Source: JAAYFJ01 sp964344295
GTDB lineage: Bacteria; Bacillota; Clostridia; Tissierellales; Peptoniphilaceae
DNA length: 64,000 nt
NCBI GenBank assembly: GCA_964344295.1
Contig: CAYFMR010000001.1
Location: 1 to 64,000, forward strand
Direction: 5' to 3'
Within the stretch, counting starts at the first letter, position 1. Every line of letters begins with the position of its first letter. A program made the position numbers and the translations under genes. Positions 7,759 to 15,461 of the stretch are shown here, piece by piece. The notes beneath the pieces were generated by a model. That model did not search any database. It was not told the origin of the DNA and saw only the letters and a list, made by a program, of their open reading frames with translations.

Positions 7759-8262
7759 ATGAAAACAAAAAAACTAGTCAAAGCAGGAATGTTGTTAGCA
7801 TTGGGAACCGTTTTACACGCTGTTGTACCACCGCTATTTTTGGGAGTAAAGCCGGACCTTTTACTGGCGGCGATGTTCTTGGCGCTGATGATGATGGATG
7901 ACATCAAAGAGGCACTACCCATTATGTTGTCTGCAGGCATATTAGCGGCGATGACGACAGGATTTCCCGGTGGGGAACTGCCGAACACCTTAGACAAGTT
8001 GGTATCCGGTATGGTCGTTTTCTACCTATACCATGGTATATTAAAGGAACGCAAAACCATTGCCACATTTGCTGTGGTGGGACTAGTAGGAACATTGATC
8101 AGTGGCACTGTGTTTTTATCCTCGGCATTGCTGATGGTAGGCATTCCGTTTACTTTGTCACATGGCATGATGGCCATTGTACTACCAACAGCTGTGGCCA
8201 ATGCATTCGTCGTAGCTTTCTTACAAAAGATTTTCTTATTTGCTGAAAAGCACGCCTATTAA
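7759..8262 (+). CDS. trpP: Tryptophan transporter, TrpP family
   Basis: Small integral membrane protein, 167 residues, nearly all hydrophobic with about five membrane segments. Family features: the MKTKKLV start, VKPDLLLAAMFLALM near residue 31, TTGFPGGELPNTLDK near 66 and a conserved PTAVANA near the C-terminus. The Trp T-box in its leader is strong independent support for tryptophan as substrate. Two adjacent ATGs (7756, 7759) follow AAAGGAGA; 7759 gives the better spacing and the family-like N-terminus. Monocistronic, ending in the complex terminator at 8274. Confidence 0.9.
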   Translation: MKTKKLVKAGMLLALGTVLHAVVPPLFLGVKPDLLLAAMFLALMMMDDIKEALPIMLSAGILAAMTTGFPGGELPNTLDKLVSGMVVFYLYHGILKERKTIATFAVVGLVGTLISGTVFLSSALLMVGIPFTLSHGMMAIVLPTAVANAFVVAFLQKIFLFAEKHAY

Positions 8263-8273
8263 GGTGCAAGTGA

Positions 8274-8366
8274 AAAGGAGCCGCCCTCGGTCTAGAGTAC
8301 CCCCAAAGGTTGGATTTCTTGGTCCAACTTTTGGAGGTCAGTGCAGTCTGGGGAAGGCTCCTTTTT
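8274..8366 (+). terminator. Long two-helix terminator after trpP
   Basis: Outer helix AAAGGAGCC (8274-8282) with GGCTCCTTT (8356-8364) and a short U tract. Inside sits a second strong hairpin, CCAAAGGTTGGA with TCCAACTTTTGG (about 8303-8334). At about 90 bases it is much longer than other terminators in the window. Confidence 0.65.
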
Positions 8367-8402
8367 GATGCGGGGATGAAAATAGGATGACCTACAAAAA
8401 AT

Positions 8403-8431
8403 TTGCCATTCGTGATGCTAAACTCTATAAT
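8403..8431 (+). promoter_or_regulatory. Promoter of the PAP2 gene
   Basis: TTGCCA (8403-8408), 17-base spacer, TATAAT (8426-8431); near-consensus, 34 bases before the start. Confidence 0.8.
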
Positions 8432-8464
8432 AGAGGCAAAGTTGGTAAATTTTGAGGTGATTTG

Positions 8465-9139
8465 TTGAAGAAACCTGAGCTTTATGATTATCGCGACTTA
8501 ACATTGAAAAATATGACAGAGCCGAGGTTTAGGCATTTATTTCTGATCCTTTATTGGCCACTATATCTTCTTTGGTTTGCTTGGTTACAAACCAATATGG
8601 CGGGGGAATACCATGTGATGCACTCTGCCTTGGATGATCTCATTCCCTTTTCGGAATATTTTATCCTGCCTTATCTATTTTGGTTTATTTATTGGATCGG
8701 TATGTTATTTTATTGTCTTTATTTTGAAGTGCCAACCTTTAAACGTACGATGAAATTTCTCATCCTCACACTGACCTTCTCGCTCATAACGTATGTCATT
8801 TACCCGACGAGCCAAGAGCTGAGACCAGAGGCGTTTGCTTCTGAAAATGTGTTTACGCATCTGGTCCAGTGGATTTATGACCTGGATCCCAGTTGTAATG
8901 TGTGTCCATCCATGCACGTCATTATGGCCGTGGGAATGGCCTTTGCGGCCTATGATGCCGAAACATTTTCTCCATGGCAGAAAAGATTGATGGCTTTTTT
9001 AGCAATTTTGATTAGCATTTCGACCGTGTTTGTAAAACAGCACTCCGTGATTGATGTCATAGTAGCCATTCCCGTTTGTATAGTAGGCTATTGGCTGTGT
9101 TTTAGACAGAAAGACAAAGACGTTTCATCCGCAGGATAA
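8465..9139 (+). CDS. PAP2 family membrane phosphatase
   Basis: Membrane phosphatase of the phosphatidic-acid phosphatase 2 superfamily, 224 residues with about six hydrophobic segments. The three catalytic motifs are recognisable: YPTSQELRPEA near residue 113, CPSMHV near 148 and STVFVKQHSVIDV near 181 (conserved His and Asp). The layout resembles the PAP2_3/inositolphosphorylceramide-synthase-like branch. It probably acts on a lipid phosphate at the outer face of the membrane; the substrate is unknown. Start is a TTG: the second of two adjacent TTGs (8462, 8465), placed 4 bases after GAGGTGA. No ATG is available near the ribosome site. Confidence 0.8.
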   Translation: MKKPELYDYRDLTLKNMTEPRFRHLFLILYWPLYLLWFAWLQTNMAGEYHVMHSALDDLIPFSEYFILPYLFWFIYWIGMLFYCLYFEVPTFKRTMKFLILTLTFSLITYVIYPTSQELRPEAFASENVFTHLVQWIYDLDPSCNVCPSMHVIMAVGMAFAAYDAETFSPWQKRLMAFLAILISISTVFVKQHSVIDVIVAIPVCIVGYWLCFRQKDKDVSSAG

Positions 9140-9247
9140 ATGCCCGTTGAAGCTGAGGTATTAAGCCCTTAGGGGATGGCTAGACGGGCAGGTCTTACGT
9201 TACAATGGCGCTTCTTTGCGATAGGACTGGTGGAAACGGGGGGATGT

Positions 9248-9973
9248 ATGAGATATTCGCAGATCACATTCGGAACGTTCATTAGAAGAGAAAATCGTTT
9301 TTTAGCCCACGTATGCATCGATGGCGAGAGTGTGCCATGTCATATTCCCAATACATCCCGATTGCTAGAGTTGTGTGTCGAAGGCTATCCCTGCGCCTTA
9401 GTGGAACATCATCATCCAAAACGCAAAACACGCTTTACGCTCGTGATGATCAAAAAAGGAGAGCTCTGGGTACAAATTGATTCCCAAGCTCCCAACCAAA
9501 TTGTGTATGAAGCATTATGCGATGACCCGTCTAGACTGGGCCTTGCTCAAGATACACAATTCATCAGAGAAAAGACGTTTCAATCTTCTCGGTTTGATCT
9601 CTATTATGAAAATGCAACAACAAAGGGCTTTATTGAGATCAAAGGGGTGACGCTGGAATGTGGTGGCATGGCCTATTTTCCAGGAGCGCCCACTACGCGA
9701 GGAGTCAAACACCTGGAAACCTTAGAAGAGGCGAGACAGCAGGGCTATGATGCGCACATCATCTTTTTGGTGCAGTTGGAACATGTGAAGGGAATGAAGC
9801 CCCATGCTGCCCTGGATCCCAAATTTGCCGAGACATTGCAAAGGGTACATGAAAAGGGTGTAAGCGTACACGTTTGGCAAACGGTCATCACTCCATTTGT
9901 TGCCACTGATGCAAAAGGAGAAAGAGGGTTTGAAATTGTGTTATCCCCAGATCCTGTGCCGTTTTTCATTTAG
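9248..9973 (+). CDS. sfsA: SfsA family DNA/RNA nuclease
   Basis: Sugar fermentation stimulation protein homologue, 241 residues. The family has an N-terminal OB-like domain and a PD-(D/E)xK-type nuclease domain; seen here are VPCHIPNTSRL near residue 29, the FDLYYE then GFIEIKGVTLE stretch (about 117-137; E and K of the nuclease core), FPGAPTTRGVKHL near 143 and a terminal LSPDPVPFF. The ATG at 9248 follows GGGGGGATGT; the longer reading from 9176 adds non-family residues. Function in Firmicutes is not settled. Confidence 0.9.
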   Translation: MRYSQITFGTFIRRENRFLAHVCIDGESVPCHIPNTSRLLELCVEGYPCALVEHHHPKRKTRFTLVMIKKGELWVQIDSQAPNQIVYEALCDDPSRLGLAQDTQFIREKTFQSSRFDLYYENATTKGFIEIKGVTLECGGMAYFPGAPTTRGVKHLETLEEARQQGYDAHIIFLVQLEHVKGMKPHAALDPKFAETLQRVHEKGVSVHVWQTVITPFVATDAKGERGFEIVLSPDPVPFFI

Positions 9974-10095
9974 CATGAGCCAAAGAATGTCATTGTGTTT
10001 TACATGAACCTAAAATCGATTAGCCTTCATGGGAAGATCTTGGGAAATCATGATAAGCAAGCATCAACTCAAAGAGAATGAAAGGAGTTTACACA

Positions 10096-11403
10096 TTGAA
10101 AACAAACAAATTCGCTAAAAGGATGATGTTAACCGTAGCTTTGGTGATGATCCTAACCACATTTGCCGTTGCCGCTCCGAACACCTTAGGGTTTCAACTA
10201 CTGGTCAACGGCAAGGAAATTGCCACCAANNNNNNNNNNNNNNNNNNNNNNNNNNNNNNNNNNNNNNNNNNNNNNNNNNNNNNNNNNNNNNNNNNNNNNN
10301 NNNNNNNNNNNNNNNNNNNNNNNNNNNNNCTCCGAACACCTTAGGGTTTCAACTACTGGTCAACGGCAAGGAAATTGCCACCAATGAAGAGATCGGACAA
10401 CCGTACATTGAAAATGATCGGACCATGGTTCCGTTAAGGCTGATTTCAGAAGCCTTAGGGTTTCAAGTGGGCTGGGATAACGATGCCCGCATGGGTCTCT
10501 GTGGCCACCACCGAAAAATTGGTTGCCCTGTGGATTGACAACCCTACAGCAAAGGTGACGGAACAGGGAGCCACGAAAGAACTAGGCATTGACGCATCCG
10601 GAAAAGTCGTGCCGGTCATCCGTCAAGACCGCACCCATGTACCTCTACGCTTTATTGCAGAAGCTCTTGGAGCCACGGTAGATTACAAGCAAACCGCTAC
10701 CAACCACGTCATTACCGTCAACTTGGGGGAGAAACCTGCCCCGCCTGTCAGCGATAACACGGGGGCAGATGGTTGGATTGAGCCGGTATTCCAACTAGCT
10801 TACAGATAAAACAAGACCTTGGGCTGGTGCCCCTTTAACATTAAAGTGGTGAATTACAAGGAGTTTGAAAAATTGTCCTTCGATAGATTTCAGGCAGATG
10901 GAAAAACTTGGGGAAACGGGACGTTTGAAATTAAGATCTTAACCCCCGGCTTTCGCAAGGGCGACATTGAGTGTCGTGGCCGAGACCAAAACGGTGCTTG
11001 GGAAGCTTGGGAGCCGCTAAACACAGACCTTGGGGCGTTTTCGTTGTCAGACAAAAAAGAAGGCTTTTGGTGGTGCTGGAATAACGAACACCCCTTCAAA
11101 GATGCCATAGAGTATCGATCTACGGGCAATCCGGAAAACTTTGTCAAGCCCTTGCCCATGGGCACCCCGGTGAAACTGGAAATTGCCGTTGCCCAAAATG
11201 GCCAAGTGCGCAGATACCATGCAGAGTTTCCCTACAACAATGCTTGGCACACCGACTTCTTTAACAGCCTTGTCAAGTCTGGGAAACTGACTCAAGCCCA
11301 AGTGGATGCCCAGTTACAGTCTTTTGTCACTCAGGGGCAACTCATTATCCCGCCGGGAGAAAATGAAGTCGTCATTGATTTACCTTTAACCCCGATCAAC
11401 TAG
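10096..11403 (+). pseudogene. Broken secreted protein with copper-amine-oxidase-N-like domain
   Basis: TTG start at 10096 after AAAGGAG, then a signal peptide (basic KTNKFAKR, hydrophobic core, cut near VAA-AP). Next comes a copper amine oxidase N-terminal-like domain: TMVPLRLISEALGF and later THVPLRFIAEALGA are its paired repeats. After removal of the assembly artefact at 10175-10384, the frame runs to about 10490, where one extra base (A near 10491) shifts it: DNDAR should continue as WVSVATTEK. An in-frame TAA at 10807-10809 then interrupts the same frame, which reopens at once and continues to 11403 (GWCPFNIKVV to LPLTPIN). Corrected length is 1153 bases, one more than a multiple of three, as expected for a single insertion. 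Such proteins are usually surface-exposed. Decay and sequencing error cannot be told apart here. Confidence 0.7.
10175..10384. other. Assembly gap with identical 55-base flanks (artefact)
   Basis: The 100 Ns at 10230-10329 are bounded by the same 55 bases on both sides (10175-10229 and 10330-10384). This is the pattern of two contig ends overlapping by one assembly k-mer that were scaffolded instead of merged. True sequence probably lacks the Ns and one copy (155 bases). Confidence 0.85.
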
Positions 11404-11435
11404 CACCCCAATAAGGGGTATCTCCTTTCAAAAAG

Positions 11436-11460
11436 GGCTTGCACAGGCAGGCTTTTTTTT
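11436..11460 (+). terminator. Terminator after the broken surface-protein gene
   Basis: GGCTTGC (11436-11442) pairs with GCAGGCT (11447-11453, two G:U pairs), followed by eight Ts. The next 40 bases are almost pure A and T runs. Confidence 0.65.
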
Positions 11461-11582
11461 AAAAAAAATTTTTTCTTTTTTGTGTAATTTTTCTTTTTCC
11501 CGCCGTAGTTAGTTATGCATAGGGCACAGAAAGCCTGTGCCAAGATTTCGTTTGCGAACTAAGAAGAAAGGAGATCGATTTT

Positions 11583-12095
11583 ATGCAAACACTACGATTG
11601 AGAAACGGCATGCTATGGGCATTGGCACTGCTTATGCTCATCCAAGCCTTGCCGTGGTCCGTTTTTGCTGAGATCCCTGAGCCCCCACGGCCGGAGGGAA
11701 CCTCTGAAAATGCCACTTGGGATAGCCGGTATGGACTATGGATAGACGATGATATCCAAGGTTGCATAGACTATTTTGATGACCTAGGCTTAAAACAAGA
11801 AGGCTACGAGTACACTTTACGTGGGCGCTATGACGACTGGATGAGAGTGGCTTACATGAAAAAAGGCTTTACATGGGATGATCGTTTTGCTACGGCTACT
11901 TCTCCCAGTGGCGAGGTCTTTGAACCGCCGGAGGTCAACTACGACGTGGCCGTTGTCTTTCCCCACGGCATCAAGATGAAAGCCATGGAGAATAATGAGC
12001 TTTACACCGCCATCGAGCCGGATTCGGAAGATGTGGTCTTGCTCTTAAGCCACAAGTATTCGCTGGAAGCCATCACAAATGGGATTTTGTCATGA
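11583..12095 (+). CDS. Secreted protein of unknown function
   Basis: 170 residues that I do not recognise. Clear N-terminal signal peptide (RLRNGM, then a leucine/alanine-rich core, cut near VFA-EI), then an acidic, aromatic-rich mature part (DDDIQGCIDYFDDLGL near residue 54, RGRYDDWMRVAYMKKGF near 80). AAAGGAG lies 9 bases before the ATG; a hairpin GGCACAG/CTGTGCC (about 11523-11541) precedes it. The reading frame runs into a Fic-family remnant that starts 4 bases before its stop, so the C-terminus may be truncated by a deletion junction near 12050-12095. It sits in a decayed patch and may itself be a fragment. Confidence 0.5.
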   Translation: MQTLRLRNGMLWALALLMLIQALPWSVFAEIPEPPRPEGTSENATWDSRYGLWIDDDIQGCIDYFDDLGLKQEGYEYTLRGRYDDWMRVAYMKKGFTWDDRFATATSPSGEVFEPPEVNYDVAVVFPHGIKMKAMENNELYTAIEPDSEDVVLLLSHKYSLEAITNGILS

Positions 12096-12452
12096 CACCG
12101 TTTCGGGACTATGACACAGACCTGGTGCTAACTGAAGAAGACATTAACTGTTTTGTCAAATATATTTTGGGGATGATTCTTTCTGCTTATAGGGACTTTG
12201 AGGAAAGGGTGAATGTATTTGATAACCACTTATCGGCTTTTGAGCAAGTGGAACAGGCGGTCCATAAAAAGTCAGGCAAATTCACGAAAAGCGAAACCAT
12301 GGAAACTGTGCCCTGGCATTAGTAGGGCTTCGGTAGAAAACTCCTTAAAAGAATTGGTCGAGACAAATATCATCGAAAGACATGGAAAAGGTCGGGCAAC
12401 ATATTACATTAAAAACGAGGCGACCAAGTCTTTGAAGAACATAAATAAGTGA
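12092..12452 (+). pseudogene. Fic family protein, C-terminal remnant with frameshift
   Basis: The reading resembles the C-terminal part of Fic (AMP-transferase type) proteins: ILGMILSAYRDFEERV, then KSGKFTKSE, then a winged-helix-like end ISRASVENSLKELV and ERHGKGRATYYIKN. The catalytic HPFxxGNGR motif is absent, so the 5' part is lost. One extra A in GGAAACTG (12301-12308) splits the frame: removing it turns METVPWH-stop into MELCPGISRAS and restores one reading to 12452. The 361-base length is one more than a multiple of three, as expected. Family assignment rests on remembered similarity. Confidence 0.6.
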
Positions 12453-12511
12453 GGGAGAAAATCAATATTGTACTCGGATAGAAAATGGAGCATCAATTTA
12501 CATGGTAAGAG

Positions 12512-12542
12512 AACCACAGGACAAGCAGCCTGTGGTTTTTTC
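12512..12542 (+). terminator. Rho-independent terminator
   Basis: AACCACAGG (12512-12520) pairs with CCTGTGGTT (12529-12537), followed by a T run. It closes the plus-strand decayed patch. Confidence 0.75.
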
Positions 12543-12628
12543 TTGTCCCAAATGGCAAAGATGACCAAACATCATGAATGCTATTAGCTAAGCGTTTAAC
12601 AATTGGTTAGAAGGAAGTGATTAGCATA

Positions 12629-12693
12629 AAGAGCTGTTGCCATGTAGCGGCAGTATGATAAAAGGAGGAGATACTCCAAGAATTGCAGCTCTT
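12629..12693 (+). ncRNA. Possible structured RNA (three-way junction)
   Basis: A closing helix AAGAGCTG (12629-12636) with CAGCTCTT (12686-12693) encloses two small hairpins: TGCC/GGCA (12638-12652) and GGAG/CTCC (12664-12677). The element sits in a 320-base gene-free stretch between two terminators. No known RNA family was recognised, no convincing promoter was seen, and the strand is uncertain. Confidence 0.3.
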
Positions 12694-12699
12694 AGGGTG

Positions 12700-12743
12700 C
12701 ACTTCAACGGAGAAAAGAAAGAAGTCACCCCTTAGGGGGTGAC
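12700..12743 (-). terminator. Terminator of ychF
   Basis: GTCACCCC (12724-12731) pairs with GGGGTGAC (12736-12743). On the minus strand the hairpin is followed by a T-rich run (12723 down to about 12709). It lies 30 bases beyond the ychF stop. Confidence 0.7.
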
Positions 12744-12772
12744 AGTCGGTTCTACAGTATGACGGGTATACG

Positions 12773-13867
12773 CTAGACGTTAAAACGGAATAAGATTACG
12801 TCTCCATCGGCGACAATGTAATCTTTGCCCTCAGAGCGAATGAGGCCCTTTTCGCGAGCGGCGTGCATGGATCCGAGTTGTTTTAAGGTTTCGTAGTCGA
12901 CGGTTTCGGCACGAATAAAGCCACGTTCGATGTCAGAGTGAATCTTGCCGGCCGCTTGAGGCGCTTTGGTACCTTTGGTAATGGTCCAAGCTCGTGTTTC
13001 CATGGGACCTGTGGTAAAAAAGCTAATCAGTCCTAATAGGTGATAGGAGGATCGGATGAGCCGGTCTAAACCGGAAACTTCCATGCCAAGTGCTTCTAAG
13101 AATTCTTGGCGGTCTTCCTCGTTTAATTGGGAGAGTTCTTCTTCGATTTTGGCGGAGATGGCCAAAACCTCGGCTCCTTCGCTTGCTGCTAGAGCCTTGA
13201 CGTGTTGAAAGTGGGGGTTATGGGCACCTTCATCGGCAATATCATCCTCAGCTACATTGGCTACATAAATGGTTTGTTTGGCAGAGAGTAGCTGGAAACC
13301 AGAGAGCATTTTTTGCTCTTCTTCCGCGAGCTCCAGTTGTCGAATGGCCTTTCCTTCTTCTAAGTGAGCAATGAGTCGGCGAATGAGGTCGGCCTCTTTT
13401 TGTAAGCCTTTATCACCCTTTAACGCTTTTTCCACACGAGATAGCCTTTTTTCTAACAATTCTAAGTCGGAGAAGATGAGTTCCATTTGGATCGTTTCAA
13501 TGTCTCGAATGGGATCGACAGAACTATCCACATGGATGATCTGATCATCTTCAAAACATCTGACGACGTGAATAATGGCCTCGACTTCGCGGATATGAGA
13601 TAAAAATTGGTTGCCTAAACCTTCGCCTTTACTGGAGCCTCGCACCAAGCCGGCAATATCATAAAATTGGACAGTGGCCGGTAAAATGCGTTCGCTTTGA
13701 CTAATTTGAGCTAACACAGCCAAACGAGGGTCCGGCACGTTAACAACACCCACATTGGGCTCAATGGTACAAAACGGGTAATTAGCAGATTCGATTCCCG
13801 ACCGCGTAATGGCATTAAATAATGTACTTTTTCCTACGTTGGGTAGTCCCACGATACCTAATTTCAA
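12773..13867 (-). CDS. ychF: Redox-regulated ATPase/GTPase YchF
   Basis: Universally conserved Obg-family P-loop NTPase, ribosome-associated, preferring ATP over GTP. 364 residues. G1 GLPNVGKST (residues 7-15), switch/G3 FYDIAGLVRGSSKGEG near 68, a coiled-coil insertion around 130-200, and a C-terminal TGS domain (FFTTGPMETRAWT near 277, DIERGFIRAETV near 307, DGDVILFRFNV at the end). Start is a TTG at 13867 with AAAGGAAG upstream; it directly precedes the MKLGIVG family N-terminus. Monocistronic. Confidence 0.95.
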   Translation of the reverse strand: MKLGIVGLPNVGKSTLFNAITRSGIESANYPFCTIEPNVGVVNVPDPRLAVLAQISQSERILPATVQFYDIAGLVRGSSKGEGLGNQFLSHIREVEAIIHVVRCFEDDQIIHVDSSVDPIRDIETIQMELIFSDLELLEKRLSRVEKALKGDKGLQKEADLIRRLIAHLEEGKAIRQLELAEEEQKMLSGFQLLSAKQTIYVANVAEDDIADEGAHNPHFQHVKALAASEGAEVLAISAKIEEELSQLNEEDRQEFLEALGMEVSGLDRLIRSSYHLLGLISFFTTGPMETRAWTITKGTKAPQAAGKIHSDIERGFIRAETVDYETLKQLGSMHAAREKGLIRSEGKDYIVADGDVILFRFNV

Positions 13868-14002
13868 TGAAATCTTCCTTTCTCTAAACTTTACCTATCA
13901 TATACCATGAAGACGTATCTGAAAAGGGATTTGCACGATTTTTTAATTCATGATACCATGTTGCAATCATTAGAAAACTGTGTTTTAGAAATAGAGGTAA
14001 GA

Positions 14003-15364
14003 ATGTTTCGAGTCAGAAATGAACAATCAGAAACCATCTTAAAATTGACTTGGCCTGTCTTTGTTGAGTTGTTTCTAGGAAGTCTGTTTGGGATGGTAGA
14101 CATGATGATGCTGGGGCGTTATGGAAGCCACGACATATCGACCATGTCTATTGCTTCAGTTGGTTTCACGAACCAAATCATGTTTATTGGACTGTCGCTC
14201 GTCAGTTCCTTGTGTACGGGCGCTACAGCAATCATCGCGCGTTATATTGGGATGAAACGTGAAGATCGGATTACCGACGTACTGAGTCATATTATCTTGA
14301 TCACACAGCTGTTTTTAGCAGTGCCGTTGGTGATTTTAGGCATCATATATGGAGATCGTATTCTGCTGCTTTTAGGAGCCGAACCAGATACAATAGCTCA
14401 TGGCATGGGGTATTATCGCATTATCTTGATTGGCTTTTTATTCCAAGCCTTCAACTTTTCCATTTTCTCGGCCTTACGCGGATCGGGAGACACGAAAACG
14501 CCGATGAAAATCAATATCTTAGTGAATGTGCTGAATGTCGTGGGCAATGCCGTATTAATCTATGGAGTCGGACCGTTTCCTGAGTTGGGAATTTTGGGGG
14601 CAGGTATTTCCACGAGTTTGGCCCAAGTGGTAGCTTCGGTCATCTGCCTTTGGTATATCCTGGATGTCAAACATCTGATCCATATCAATCTGAAGAAGCC
14701 ATTTAAATTTGATCGCGTTATTTTAAAAAACTTGACCAAAATAGGTGTTCCAGCTGCCCTGGAGCAGGTGGCCTTTCGTATCGGGATTTTGCGATTTGTG
14801 CAAATCGTAGCAGGTCTCGGCACAATGATTTATGCGACGCATCAAATTTGCCTAAACATTTTAAGTCTTTCTTTTTCCGTGGCTCAGGCTTTCAGTACAG
14901 CCACGTCTGCTTTGGTGGGTAAGAGCTTGGGAGCAGGGGATGAAGAACTGGCACAGGTCTATATTAAGAAAAGCAGGAATATCGGAATCGGTGCTGGGGC
15001 GATACTAGGTGTTGTGATGTATTTATTTGGAAAAGACATCATAGGTCTTTACAATCACAATCCGGACGTCATTGCAGCTGGCAGTATGATCATGCCGATT
15101 ATCGCCATCATTCAACCGATTCAAAACGCTCAATTTATTGTAGCCGGTGGACTCAGAGGAGCGGGGGATACGGTGTGGACATTGATTTCCACCTTTGTAT
15201 CCGTATTTGTCATCCGGATTGTCATGGCGAAGTTTTTTATGCTTCAACTCAACTTAGGTTTGGTGGGTGCTTGGTATGCCATGTTAGTTGATCAGGGGGC
15301 ACGATTGATTTTGACCAATGTGCGCTATTACTCGAATCGATGGAAGTATGTCACCATCCAATAA
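14003..15364 (+). CDS. MATE family efflux transporter
   Basis: Twelve-segment multidrug/toxin extrusion family, 453 residues, normal length. Recognisable are the MatE halves: LTWPVFVELFLGSLFGMVDMM near residue 15 and NLTKIGVPAALEQVAFRIG near 240, plus FSALRGSGDTKTPM near 155 and its second-half equivalent GGLRGAGDTVWT near 380. Exchange of cationic compounds for Na+ or H+ is typical, but the substrate is not predictable. The ATG at 14003 follows AGAGGT; the upstream reading from 13907 is not family-like and overlaps the divergent ychF start region. Confidence 0.88.
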   Translation: MFRVRNEQSETILKLTWPVFVELFLGSLFGMVDMMMLGRYGSHDISTMSIASVGFTNQIMFIGLSLVSSLCTGATAIIARYIGMKREDRITDVLSHIILITQLFLAVPLVILGIIYGDRILLLLGAEPDTIAHGMGYYRIILIGFLFQAFNFSIFSALRGSGDTKTPMKINILVNVLNVVGNAVLIYGVGPFPELGILGAGISTSLAQVVASVICLWYILDVKHLIHINLKKPFKFDRVILKNLTKIGVPAALEQVAFRIGILRFVQIVAGLGTMIYATHQICLNILSLSFSVAQAFSTATSALVGKSLGAGDEELAQVYIKKSRNIGIGAGAILGVVMYLFGKDIIGLYNHNPDVIAAGSMIMPIIAIIQPIQNAQFIVAGGLRGAGDTVWTLISTFVSVFVIRIVMAKFFMLQLNLGLVGAWYAMLVDQGARLILTNVRYYSNRWKYVTIQ

Positions 15365-15374
15365 GTAACAAAAC

Positions 15375-15420
15375 TAAAAACCCCTCGCAGCTAGATTTTC
15401 CCAAGACTGCAGGGGTTTTT
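15375..15420. terminator. Bidirectional terminator between the MATE gene and sdaAA
   Basis: AAAAACCCC (15376-15384) and CAG (15388-15390) pair with CTG and AGGGGTTTTT on the far side (15408-15420). A and T runs on both sides let it act for the converging genes. Confidence 0.75.
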
Positions 15421-15461
15421 AATTACACCAATCTGGGTGAAAGAATTTTACCCGTGAAACT

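Noticed and set aside
10230..10329. Possible insertion or tandem duplication at the N run
   Set aside because: Identical 55-base flanks around exactly 100 Ns are best explained by overlapping contig ends; the second gap shows the same length and repairs a gene when collapsed.
10819..11403. Independent 194-residue gene
   Set aside because: It is in the same frame as the sequence before the TAA at 10807, has no ribosome binding site or signal peptide, and is best seen as the tail of the broken surface protein.
12213..12452. Separate 79-residue gene
   Set aside because: Its useful part (ISRASVENSLKEL onward) continues the Fic-like frame from 12092 after one extra A; the upstream part in this frame is not protein-like and has no ribosome site.
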